64,000 nt of DNA from a virus: positions 1 through 64,000 of the IMG/VR virus record IMGVR_UViG_3300008459_000021; one strand, written 5' to 3'. Below the pieces are notes generated by a model that saw nothing but the letters and a program-made list of their open reading frames with translations, had not been told where the DNA came from and made no database searches. Shown one piece after another: positions 8,433 to 15,581 of the stretch. Each line of letters starts with the position of its first letter. Position 1 is the stretch's first letter. The translations under genes and the position numbers were made by a program.

Positions 8433-9503
8433 ATGAGTGACCTAAGGAAGAGAGTTATCCACCTCGCCAACACCAAGACAGAGCTACGCCCCTTTCTCAT
8501 CCCATTGCTCAAGGGTGCTTCTTTGGAGGAGGTGTTATCCAATAAGGTGGCACTCAACAAAGAGGCTTCACCCATAGATACGGGAGCATTCGCATCTTGG
8601 GCTATCATGTCAAACCCCACAGGTATGACCGAGACTGAGGTTAAGAAGTCTCTAACGACTCATGGGATATCCATCAAAGAGCCAACAGATGGTGGACCTG
8701 CGGTTTCATCTAAGCGTGGCCCTTTAGAGGTCGGTGAGATTGTCCTTGTAGACGCATCTAAGTGCATGAACCCAAACAATAAGAGAAACTGTGAGGCTCT
8801 TGGGTTTAATCCAGCCTCTCCAGTTTATCTCATCGTCAAAGATGTTATCTGCCCCTCTGAACTATCCGCTCTCTGTACGGTCGTTTTATCCCCCATCCTC
8901 GATGGCAAAGTCTCACCGAAGGTCTTTAACTTCGAGGCTTCTTACCCCACTCGTATTGCAGGTTTATCTAAGGACTTAGAGAAGGCTACCAAGAAGGGCG
9001 ATGTGGCGAAGATACAAGAAATCCAAGCCGAGCTTCGTGAGAAGAGCCTCACCCCCCACGATGGTCTTGGCATCTACCGCACAGGATACAAGAACCTTAG
9101 CTCGTACCTTCAGTATCTTGAGATGTTTGAGGCACAGACCAAGTTCGTAGTAGTGTACGAGAGAGTGGGCAAGGCTCCCCTACCCGCTATCCGTAGGGAC
9201 TTTGTGGAAACTTCCGTTAGTGCTAGGACTCGTCAAACGGAAATCTATGGCGAGTTCTCAGACATCATCGACCATGTAGAGTCGTTCTCGTCACGCTACT
9301 ACATAGGACCTGTTAAGTATGGAGCCATGAGCAGAGAGGGCAAGCTCTTCTTTGCTATGGACACCAAACTCTCTACAGGGTCTGACACCTTCTTCTCGCC
9401 TGATAAGGGAACGGTTTACTTCATGGCTCCCTTGTCCGACCTACCCACAAACTGGCAGTCCGACCTTCGTGCAAGGCTCGCTGACCTTGCCACTGAGGGC
9501 TGA
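8433..9503 (+). CDS. Putative virion-associated protein with LRPFLIPLL N-terminus
   Basis: 356 residues, starting with LRKRVIHLANTKTELRPFLIPLLK. From memory, this amphipathic N-terminal motif (RLA, then LRP-x-L-x-PLL) recurs in structural or internal proteins of large myophages. An N-terminal NKEAS at residues 43-47 fits the R/K-x-A-S motif seen in other virion proteins here. The rest is a mixed alpha/beta protein with a Lys/Ala-rich coiled stretch near residues 180-200. It ends immediately next to the stop of the convergent gene at 9504. Function unknown. Confidence 0.6.
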   Translation: MSDLRKRVIHLANTKTELRPFLIPLLKGASLEEVLSNKVALNKEASPIDTGAFASWAIMSNPTGMTETEVKKSLTTHGISIKEPTDGGPAVSSKRGPLEVGEIVLVDASKCMNPNNKRNCEALGFNPASPVYLIVKDVICPSELSALCTVVLSPILDGKVSPKVFNFEASYPTRIAGLSKDLEKATKKGDVAKIQEIQAELREKSLTPHDGLGIYRTGYKNLSSYLQYLEMFEAQTKFVVVYERVGKAPLPAIRRDFVETSVSARTRQTEIYGEFSDIIDHVESFSSRYYIGPVKYGAMSREGKLFFAMDTKLSTGSDTFFSPDKGTVYFMAPLSDLPTNWQSDLRARLADLATEG

Positions 9504-10064
9504 TTAGAAACCGAAGTTAGCGGACTTGGTCGCCTCTTCGTGCTTCTTCCGCTCCACTTCATTACAATCAAAACGGAAAGTCACATCCGAGTGACCCGTG
9601 ATGATGAGGTTCATCGCCAAGCCTCCGTCCTCGTACCACTCAAAGCGAGCTTGGTCGTTTTCCTCGTCCGAACTCATGTTGTTATGCTCACCATACTTAT
9701 CCTTGAGCTTGGGATAAAGTGCCTTGAACAGACCCATCGTTCCGCCAAGACTAGAGATGAACTCGGTGGAGTACTCAAACATCACTCGTGACATCACACC
9801 GCCCGTGAACATATAGGCGATACGCTTGATGTTATTGTGAGGCTTAGAAAACTCCACCACGACATAGTTCTGTCCAGGGCTAAACACACGCCCCTTTTTC
9901 CCATATTTAGCTTCAAGCTGACTCAAGGTGTTGTTCTGAGTCGTCCCAAAAGCAATCGTGTCGTCAAGGATCTTGTACTTGCTTGTGGAGCAAACGCCCT
10001 TCGCATAACAGGGGTCAATAAACACAGCCATAAGGCTCATCGTTAAAAGCAACTTCTTGAGCAT
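9504..10064 (-). CDS. Exported protein, NFGF-ending paralogue 1
   Basis: The ATG at 10064 follows AAAGGA. A classic signal peptide (MLKKLLLTMSLMAVF, then cleavage after CYA) is followed by about 165 residues with KYKILDDTIAFG, a central GG-containing helix and the C-terminus SANFGF. The gene at 21886 has the same layout (signal peptide, KY-x-I, FG, a single late Cys, C-terminal NFGF), so the two are paralogues. The exported product probably acts in the periplasm or cell envelope. Its leader contains two hairpins around 10090-10130. Function unknown. Confidence 0.7.
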   Translation of the reverse strand: MLKKLLLTMSLMAVFIDPCYAKGVCSTSKYKILDDTIAFGTTQNNTLSQLEAKYGKKGRVFSPGQNYVVVEFSKPHNNIKRIAYMFTGGVMSRVMFEYSTEFISSLGGTMGLFKALYPKLKDKYGEHNNMSSDEENDQARFEWYEDGGLAMNLIITGHSDVTFRFDCNEVERKKHEEATKSANFGF

Positions 10065-10169
10065 AAATCCCAAGTCCTTTGTGTTCTACCCCTCGCAAGG
10101 GGTTGTGTGGGTTTGAGTGCGGTCTGCACTCCCCCACATATATAAAACACATCAAACGAGGACAGACTT

Positions 10170-10382
10170 TTACTCCCCAACCCCCACTTTCCGCTCTTCC
10201 TTACGGACTTCTCTGTTTATCCAATCATAGGCTTTGTTTATCTGTGCCAAAGAATCTCTGAGATGTGCAGTGTGATACCTCACATACAAGTCTTCAGCGG
10301 GCAGTTTTCCAATGTCCTCTAACAAGCTCTCAAGGATAAACGAGGCTTGTGCGAGGTTTTCAGCCATCTTTTCTTTATCCAT
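10170..10382 (-). CDS. Small helical protein
   Basis: 70 residues starting ATGGATAAAGAA after AAGGAG at good spacing. The protein is almost entirely helical, with Glu, Lys, Leu and Ala in heptad-like order, and has no Cys and no membrane segment. It lies between the tRNA cluster and the exported-protein gene. No family recognised. Confidence 0.6.
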   Translation of the reverse strand: MDKEKMAENLAQASFILESLLEDIGKLPAEDLYVRYHTAHLRDSLAQINKAYDWINREVRKEERKVGVGE

Positions 10383-10404
10383 TTTAGGACTCCTTAGAAT
10401 CTAG

Positions 10405-10477
10405 TGGGCGAGGTGGGGATTGAACCCACGACTAACCGGTTATGAGCCGGGTGCTCTGACCACTGAGCTACACGCCC
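10405..10477 (-). tRNA. tRNA-Met (CAT anticodon)
   Basis: A complete cloverleaf can be drawn, with the GTTCAATCC T-loop region and anticodon loop CTCATAA. The anticodon CAT may be Met or a modified Ile. No CCA is encoded. Confidence 0.85.
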
Positions 10478-10481
10478 GAAA

Positions 10482-10568
10482 TGCCTGAGGTTGGATTTGA
10501 ACCAACACGCCCGTTAGGGCATCAGGGTGAGGCCTCACCCGACTGCGACTACTTTACGCCACTCAAGC
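10482..10568 (-). tRNA. Class II tRNA (Leu-like) with abnormal anticodon arm
   Basis: Acceptor GCTTGAG pairs with CTCAGGC. The T-arm GTTGG/CCAAC and a 6-bp variable arm (ATGCCC/GGGCGT) are clear, and the total length of 87 fits tRNA-Leu. The anticodon region cannot form a normal 5-bp stem with a 7-base loop; it forms a GGGTG/CACCC hairpin instead. If U33 precedes GAG the identity is Leu. Confidence 0.5.
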
Positions 10569-10580
10569 ACATTAAAATAT

Positions 10581-10745
10581 GCTAACCCACATAAGACTCG
10601 TGAAAAGCTCTTAGAACCAAACGAAGGTTCGAGAACCCTTACACGAGGATGTCGCACCAACTTTAGACATCGGTCGGTCTTCTGTATCCTATGTTGATTC
10701 AGATACATACTATGTTCACTCCGCCTCTTGTGCCTGTGCGTTAGC
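10581..10745. ncRNA. Structured RNA candidate A, four-helix junction in the tRNA cluster
   Basis: Pairing that can be drawn by eye: closing helix GCTAAC 10581-10586 with GTTAGC 10740-10745, extended by CACA 10588-10591 with TGTG 10735-10738; arm CTCGTG 10597-10602 with CACGAG 10642-10647, containing GAACC 10614-10618 with GGTTC 10626-10630; arm GATGTC 10648-10653 with GACATC 10666-10671; arm TGTATC 10683-10688 with GATACA 10702-10707. It is not a tRNA. The strand is unknown but the flanking tRNAs are on the minus strand. Confidence 0.5.
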
Positions 10746-10748
10746 AAA

Positions 10749-10832
10749 TACCGCTGATCGGACTTGAACCGATACGCCTTTTACAGCGGGGGATTTTAAG
10801 TCCCCTGTGTCTACCTATTCCACCACAACGGC
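10749..10832 (-). tRNA. tRNA-Leu (TAA)
   Basis: Class II tRNA with acceptor GCCGTTG, anticodon stem-loop GGGGACTTAAAATCCCC (anticodon TAA), long variable arm and TTCAAGT T-loop. Confidence 0.9.
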
Positions 10833-10846
10833 TTAGTTTAGCTTAC

Positions 10847-10943
10847 CCCACAAACTCCATCTGACTGTCTGCAAGAACAGCCTTGCAATGCCACCAGATA
10901 GTACAGATTTAAGACTCTTTCAACACCGTAGAGAGTCTGTGGG
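10847..10943. ncRNA. Structured RNA candidate B, three-way junction in the tRNA cluster
   Basis: Closing helix CCCACA 10847-10852 with TGTGGG 10938-10943. Arm GACTCT 10913-10918 with AGAGTC 10932-10937. Long arm ATCTG 10859-10863 with CAGAT 10904-10908, then ACTGTC 10864-10869 with GATAGT 10897-10902, then TGCAAG 10870-10875 with CTTGCA 10882-10887. It lies between tRNA-Leu and tRNA-Asn and no tRNA fold fits. Strand unknown. Confidence 0.5.
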
Positions 10944-10952
10944 ATAACTTGG

Positions 10953-11026
10953 TGCTTCCTCTAGGACTCGAACCTAGAACCTGTGTGTTACAACACAACA
11001 CTGCTCTACCCTTGAGCTAAGGAAGC
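10953..11026 (-). tRNA. tRNA-Asn (GTT)
   Basis: Full cloverleaf: acceptor GCTTCCT, anticodon stem GTGTT/AACAC with loop GTGTTGT (anticodon GTT), T-loop TTCGAGT. The purine at position 32 of the anticodon loop is unusual. A second tRNA-Asn lies at 20805. Confidence 0.8.
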
Positions 11027-11058
11027 GTCATTTTTTTAAGTTCTTGTCAAAGAGCTAG

Positions 11059-11132
11059 TACACCCGACAGGATTTGAACCTGTGACCCCCTCTTTAGGAA
11101 AGAGGTGCTCTATCCAACTGAGCTACGAGTGC
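11059..11132 (-). tRNA. tRNA-Arg (CCT)
   Basis: Full cloverleaf: acceptor GCACTCG with CGGGTGT, anticodon stem CCTCT/AGAGG with loop TTCCTAA (anticodon CCT), T-loop TTCAAAT. Confidence 0.88.
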
Positions 11133-11182
11133 TTACTATCGTAGGTACTATACCACACCCCTTATAAAAAGGAACACCAAAA

Positions 11183-11446
11183 ATGGAAGATTTAATCTAC
11201 CTCGAACCCAGATCGACCTTCGACCCCATGATCATAGGCGTAGCTCAAGGTACACCCAAGCTCGTCTATGACCTTGACGCTATGATTTCTCATTGGACTC
11301 AAGAGTTCCAAGACGCGGAGACCGATGAAGAACGAGCGAATGAGATGGCTTGGGAGTGGTTCGAATACAATGTACTCGGATCCTACATGGGTGAACATAC
11401 ACCCCTCTATGTGTCTAAGAGTGAGGCTATCAACCTAGAGGATTAA
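11183..11446 (+). CDS. Small acidic conserved-type phage protein
   Basis: 87 residues. The pattern YDLDAMI, then EWFEYNVLGSYMGEHTPLYV, is of a kind seen in small phage proteins of unknown function. Strongly acidic, no membrane segment. AAAAAGGAA precedes the ATG. It lies next to the Myb-like gene, with the same orientation. Confidence 0.65.
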   Translation: MEDLIYLEPRSTFDPMIIGVAQGTPKLVYDLDAMISHWTQEFQDAETDEERANEMAWEWFEYNVLGSYMGEHTPLYVSKSEAINLED

Positions 11447-11494
11447 ATCCTATAACGCAGTAAACCAAACCTCATATCTCATCAGAGAGGGCAT

Positions 11495-11959
11495 ATGGCT
11501 TACTCGCGTAAAATGTGGAGCGAAGAAGAGGTAAAAATCCTCAAGGCGATGTGTATGTACTTCTCGGCTAGTGTCATAGCCGAACGCCTCGGTCGTGGGG
11601 AGTCAGGTGTTAAAGCGAAGATAGCCTCTCTCGGCATAAGCCTTAGGGCAAGGGGGTGGAAGGCAAGACCAAGCCCTCGTGAGTGGTCTAAGAAGGAAAT
11701 AGATATTCTCAAGAAGAACGCTGGTGTTCTCTCAGCCATAGAGCTTGAGAAGCTACTACCAAAGAGGACTTGTAAGTCTATACGCTTAAAGTCTGCGAGC
11801 CTCGGTCTCACCCTCTACAAACAGCCGTGGTCTACAGAGGATTTGGATAAGCTCATTGAGCTAAGAGATAGTGGGATGCCCTTTCCAAAAATAGGGGAAA
11901 ACCTCGGTCGTACCTCAGGTGCTTGTAGAGCTAAATATAACTACCTCAACAAGTACTAA
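11495..11959 (+). CDS. Protein with three tandem Myb/SANT-like DNA-binding repeats
   Basis: 154 residues made of three helix-turn-helix units beginning at Trp8 (WSEEEVKILK), Trp63 (WSKKEIDILKK) and Trp115 (WSTEDLDKLIEL). Each ends in a recognition-type helix (KAKIASLGI, RLKSASLGL, RAKYNYL). The arrangement is that of Myb/SANT-like domains, which bind double-stranded DNA. The protein is small and basic, with no other domain, so a transcription factor or genome-organising role is likely. A 19-bp inverted repeat just downstream probably ends its transcript. Confidence 0.75.
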   Translation: MAYSRKMWSEEEVKILKAMCMYFSASVIAERLGRGESGVKAKIASLGISLRARGWKARPSPREWSKKEIDILKKNAGVLSAIELEKLLPKRTCKSIRLKSASLGLTLYKQPWSTEDLDKLIELRDSGMPFPKIGENLGRTSGACRAKYNYLNKY

Positions 11960-11979
11960 GACATAATCGGCACAATATA

Positions 11980-12031
11980 CTAAGGGGGGGTTCCTAGCGT
12001 GGGGGGTATGCTAGGAACCCCCCCTTAGTTT
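11980..12031. terminator. 19-bp perfect inverted repeat, terminator-like
   Basis: CTAAGGGGGGGTTCCTAGC at 11980-11998 pairs perfectly with 12010-12028 across an 11-base loop and is followed by TTT. It sits between the Myb-like gene and the 12104 gene. It looks like a very stable terminator and may work on both strands. Confidence 0.65.
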
Positions 12032-12035
12032 ATCC

Positions 12036-12042
12036 TTTATAC
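12036..12042 (+). promoter_or_regulatory. Candidate promoter box TTTATAC
   Basis: TTTATAC lies just after the 12-kb inverted repeat and 62 bases before the start at 12104, a natural place for a new promoter. Confidence 0.35.
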
Positions 12043-12103
12043 TGCTTTAATAGTCGTTCTATGATTTATCCAATGAGATCAGACCAACCTATGGAGAACA
12101 CAA

Positions 12104-13567
12104 ATGTCAGACATTTTTGATAGAATCACTGCTGGATTTCTTAACGAGAAGAAAGCAAGCGTTCACCCACAGGCTCGTAGCCTAGCTAATCGCTATATTC
12201 AAGCATCAAAGGTTCAAACCTTAGCCTCTAAGGTTGCGGACAAACACGCCTCCCTCACACAACCCCTCATGAACCGTAGAGACTACGGTGTGGTCGAAAC
12301 GGATAAGTCCGCAGCAGATTTCTTGGGGACTATGGAGCCTACCTCTGAGATGTGGGCAGACGAGATGTGGGCAGACGAGCTTGAGGCTGACGACTTCATG
12401 GCGGACAATGCGGTTCAAGTGAACACAGGTTATGACAGCGGTTTAGATTTTACAGGACCAGGGAATGTAGAGGACGAGCTGATCGCTTGTGGTGAGTCTT
12501 GGGGTGATGAGATCATCGAGGATGATTTAACGGGCTTTGAGATGATGGGTGAGGAGATTGAGAGTGAACTCATAAAGCACTCTCGTTATAGCGAGGGTGA
12601 AAAGGGGAGTAAGGAGTACGAGTCCGCTAAGAAAAAGGGGCTCGTACCTGATGAGTTTTTAGAGTACGAGGGGGCTTATGACCCCAAGTCTGGCGAGATG
12701 AATATGTCTCGTATCGAGCAAAACAAAAAGGATATGGGCAAGTCTGCCTACCGCAAGGATAGGCTTGCTTGTGGTTATACGGGAGAGGAAGAGATTATAG
12801 ACGATTTGGATATGGGTCTAGAACACATGGCTGGCGGTGACGATCACGAACATGGATCTTACATGAGTATCCAAAACCTCCACGAAATGGAGGATCAGCT
12901 AGATATGTTAACAGACAGCCTTGAAGAAGACGCTGACCTAGATGATTGGGTTGAGGATAAGATTTCTCACGCCCATGCCGCACTATCCGATGTGTCTCGG
13001 TTTATAGGTTATGGTCATGGTCATCATGGGGATGAAGAGGGTTATGGGGATGAGGTTCTAATCATAGACGACTTATCCAATATGGGCAGAACGGCATCTA
13101 TTAGAGGGGCAAAGGAGGCTGGTGGTCTGTTTGGCTACCCAAAAGCCGTACAGCGGGATGTCGAGACCGCTATACGCAAACTCGAAAATCGCGTTGAGCA
13201 AATCGCAAGGGCTGTAGAGACCAAGCACCCAGAGGCAGGCACATACTTCACCAACAGAAACGAAGCAAGTGGGTGTTCAGCGGCAAAAGCCCTCGCCAAG
13301 CCATGTGTCTTTAATAAAACCCCCTCTAGAGTCTTATCTGGTGGCTTAGGATTCAAGCCTGCTTGTGTAAAGGCTTGCCACAAAGCAATAGGCGATGTGC
13401 TTCTTTACAGTGGTGAGGTCTCACACGGTCTATTCGTTAAACCTCGTGACTATGTGCCTTTTATCCAAACCTACGCCAAAAAGAAGAAATGCCCTTACGC
13501 CAAGCTACTCTTAGAGACTATGCCTTTGAAGCCCACTGTAGAACCGACTGTAGAACCGACCATTTAA
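12104..13567 (+). CDS. Acidic His-rich virion-type protein, paralogous in part to the scaffold
   Basis: 487 residues. Residues 55-66 (ASLTQPLMNRRDY) echo the capsid protein (ASMTQPLRLRRDY). Residues about 83-130 (WADEMWADELEADDFMADN, then AVQVNTGYDSGLDFTGP) closely match the scaffold encoded at 49929. The central part is very acidic and His-rich (HEHG, GHGHHGDEEG), and the segment LDDWVEDKISHAHAALSDVSRFI is of a type common in large-phage structural proteins. The C-terminal 150 residues are basic with several Cys (GCSAAKALAKPC, PACVKACHK). It ends in repeated TVEP. Likely an internal head or core protein encoded away from the head module. Confidence 0.6.
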   Translation: MSDIFDRITAGFLNEKKASVHPQARSLANRYIQASKVQTLASKVADKHASLTQPLMNRRDYGVVETDKSAADFLGTMEPTSEMWADEMWADELEADDFMADNAVQVNTGYDSGLDFTGPGNVEDELIACGESWGDEIIEDDLTGFEMMGEEIESELIKHSRYSEGEKGSKEYESAKKKGLVPDEFLEYEGAYDPKSGEMNMSRIEQNKKDMGKSAYRKDRLACGYTGEEEIIDDLDMGLEHMAGGDDHEHGSYMSIQNLHEMEDQLDMLTDSLEEDADLDDWVEDKISHAHAALSDVSRFIGYGHGHHGDEEGYGDEVLIIDDLSNMGRTASIRGAKEAGGLFGYPKAVQRDVETAIRKLENRVEQIARAVETKHPEAGTYFTNRNEASGCSAAKALAKPCVFNKTPSRVLSGGLGFKPACVKACHKAIGDVLLYSGEVSHGLFVKPRDYVPFIQTYAKKKKCPYAKLLLETMPLKPTVEPTVEPTI

Positions 13568-13570
13568 GCG

Positions 13571-13607
13571 TTTATAGTAGTGTCTCCTCTTAGTGAGAGG
13601 GAGACAC
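13571..13607 (+). promoter_or_regulatory. TTTATAG box plus ribosome-site hairpin before the 13613 gene
   Basis: Box at 13571-13577. Hairpin GTGTCTCC 13580-13587 with GGAGACAC 13600-13607. The ribosome-binding site GAGGGAGA lies in the 3' arm. Confidence 0.5.
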
Positions 13608-13612
13608 ACAAG

Positions 13613-14668
13613 ATGAACCCAAAGCTCTTTATGTATGCAGTCTATGGGTTAGTGGGGGTTATCCTACTAAGCGTAGGTGCAAACGCCTATCAAGCCCATA
13701 AGCTAAACACCCTATCGGAAACTATCCAAAGACAAATCAAAGGCGAGTTATCCGAAACGGCTCGACTCATCTCACAAGCCAGGGATGAAATAAATGCCGT
13801 CCAATCATCCATGCTTACAGAACGAGAACTATCCAATAGGGTAGAAGCTATACTCGGGGGTCTAGGCAAAGACACAAGAGAGAGCATAGAGCGGTTTCAG
13901 CAAGAAACAGGTGCTAGGATAGACTCGATATCCGTTCGCATCAGTTCTATGGAAACCCGCCTCAAAGGACAAGCAAGGGTGGGTAGTGGTCAAACAACAC
14001 CCCCACCTACCTCTTGGAAAGGTGTGACCAAAGAAGACGCTTCTCGCTGTGTGGCTTACCCTGACCTATGCGACCCCCTAGAGTTCTCTTGGGCTACGCC
14101 TTATGGAAAGCCCCTAGCTTCTTTCACATCGGATAACATATGGAGCGGTGAATACAACCTCGACCTCAGCCTAGAGTTCAAAGCGGTTATTATTGATTAC
14201 GCTGAAGACCAATCCAACCTCGGTGCAGGAGCTGTTAGAAATCAAGGGCTACACATCATGGCGGGGTACACGAACGCCAAAGGGGAGTTTGTCACTATAG
14301 CTGAAGATAAGCTCGTAAAGGGCAACCCAAACCTCGACTCTCGGTTTTTCTATGTCCCAAAAGTCACCCCCTCAAGCATCAAGACAAGTCTAAGGCTGTT
14401 TGAACCCAGCTTGTTAGCGGGTGCAAGCTACACACAACAGATGTATGGCTTCTCTATCGGTGCGAGCTTATTAAATCTATCCAATGGAGAGTACAGATTG
14501 GGGTCTCAAGTGGTTGTGACATCTAAGGGTCTACTGCTCGCAGGTGTTTTGTCCTATCACCCCTATGTATTAGGGAAACACCTTAATGTAGCACCCCACC
14601 TCGGTTGGGCAGTTGGTATGGATAAATCTAATAGTTGGTTAATAGGTCTTTCTTTTCAAGTGTGGTAA
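13613..14668 (+). CDS. Membrane-anchored coiled-coil protein with C-terminal beta domain
   Basis: I chose ATG 13613 because it follows GAGGGAGA; a GTG at 13580 lies inside the hairpin. Residues 4-27 are one membrane segment (LFMYAVYGLVGVILLSVGANAY). Residues 30-120 form a coiled coil. A Pro/Thr linker leads to a C-terminal domain of about 200 residues with alternating strands that ends WLIGLSFQVW. Aromatic-ended beta strands are typical of outer-membrane or secreted beta proteins, so the product may span the envelope. Function unknown; a lysis or envelope-remodelling role is possible but speculative. Confidence 0.6.
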   Translation: MNPKLFMYAVYGLVGVILLSVGANAYQAHKLNTLSETIQRQIKGELSETARLISQARDEINAVQSSMLTERELSNRVEAILGGLGKDTRESIERFQQETGARIDSISVRISSMETRLKGQARVGSGQTTPPPTSWKGVTKEDASRCVAYPDLCDPLEFSWATPYGKPLASFTSDNIWSGEYNLDLSLEFKAVIIDYAEDQSNLGAGAVRNQGLHIMAGYTNAKGEFVTIAEDKLVKGNPNLDSRFFYVPKVTPSSIKTSLRLFEPSLLAGASYTQQMYGFSIGASLLNLSNGEYRLGSQVVVTSKGLLLAGVLSYHPYVLGKHLNVAPHLGWAVGMDKSNSWLIGLSFQVW

Positions 14669-14716
14669 ATTGTCAGCCACCACCACAACCCAACCTAACA
14701 CAAGGTACAGAATCAG

Positions 14717-14989
14717 ATGAGCCTAGCAGAACAAATACAAGATTTCTTAGACGAAGGCATTATTGAGGAGTCTTACTCCGTTATGGAGGGCTCAAGATAT
14801 GACGGAACAATCATCTTTTATGAAGGCACGGGAGAGAGATACTTATCTCGCCTAAAGCGAGAGTTCCCTAGCGTAACCTTTACCATTAAAAAGGGCGTGG
14901 GTATTGATTTCGTACAAGGGAGATCTACCCCCTCAAGCTCTAGGATCCCCTACGGCTCAAGAAACCCCTTTGGTGGCGGTTGGAACTGA
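14717..14989 (+). CDS. Small hypothetical protein
   Basis: 90 residues. The first 65 look like a compact alpha/beta fold (EQIQDFLDEGII, then YDGTIIFYEG and YLSRLKREFPSVTFTIK). The tail is Ser/Gly/Pro-rich (STPSSSRIPYGSRNPFGG). The 3' end overlaps the convergent gene at 14957 by 33 bases. No family recognised. Confidence 0.6.
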   Translation: MSLAEQIQDFLDEGIIEESYSVMEGSRYDGTIIFYEGTGERYLSRLKREFPSVTFTIKKGVGIDFVQGRSTPSSSRIPYGSRNPFGGGWN

Positions 14990-15469
14990 CGGAACATCCA
15001 AAATAAAGGTGTTAAGACCTGTGGGGTAGAAGTCCACTACGAGTCCATATGTGGGAATCTTAAAGTTTCCAATCTTGCCGTCTTTCTCAAAAGTGACAAC
15101 CACCCCATCAAAGTCCTTCTGCCGTAAGTACTCGATGTGAAGGTTCCCAGTAAATGGAAAGATTTTCACAATCCACTCGGCTCTTGTAAGGCTGATTAAC
15201 TGCATCTCCACAATAGGCTCTGTTGTAAGCACTCCCTGAGGGTCGTCTATCCAATAAGGTGAGTGTCCCTTTAACAAGGCGAGATAGTAAACAAGCCCAA
15301 GATAGGTTAAACCGATATTGTGTGGGTGATGAAGGTTTATCTCTCCCTCTATGTCCTCGGTTAGATGGCTCAGTTCCTCTGAGTTGTCTTCTGAGGGGGT
15401 ACTCGAACGAAGGTAGCTCTCCACCTCGTCGATAAGTTGTAGACAGTATTGAGCAGAGGTTTTATCCAT
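14957..15469 (-). CDS. Hypothetical 170-residue protein
   Basis: The ATGGATAAA start at 15469 follows AAAAGGATGAG; an upstream TTG at 15493 is less likely. The N-terminal half is helical and acidic (LIDEVESYLRSS and LSHLTEDIEGEINLHH). The C-terminal half has beta strands rich in aromatic residues. No known motif. It is divergent from the DNA polymerase gene. Confidence 0.6.
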   Translation of the reverse strand: MDKTSAQYCLQLIDEVESYLRSSTPSEDNSEELSHLTEDIEGEINLHHPHNIGLTYLGLVYYLALLKGHSPYWIDDPQGVLTTEPIVEMQLISLTRAEWIVKIFPFTGNLHIEYLRQKDFDGVVVTFEKDGKIGNFKIPTYGLVVDFYPTGLNTFILDVPSVPTATKGVS

Positions 15470-15581
15470 TATCTCATCCTTTTGGTGTTTCAAGGAGGGT
15501 TGGGAGGCAAGGGCGTTATAGGTTTATTTATATAGGGACTCGGCATCGGAGGACATACCTGCTGAAAGGGGGACAACCGAT

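Noticed and set aside
10535-10747. Open frame of 70 codons on the minus strand
   Set aside because: It runs through a tRNA and a strongly paired RNA region and has a random-looking Arg/His-rich product.
11980-12031. The 19-bp palindrome as an attachment or origin site
   Set aside because: No integrase, no repeated iterons; placement between two genes and the T-run fit a terminator better.
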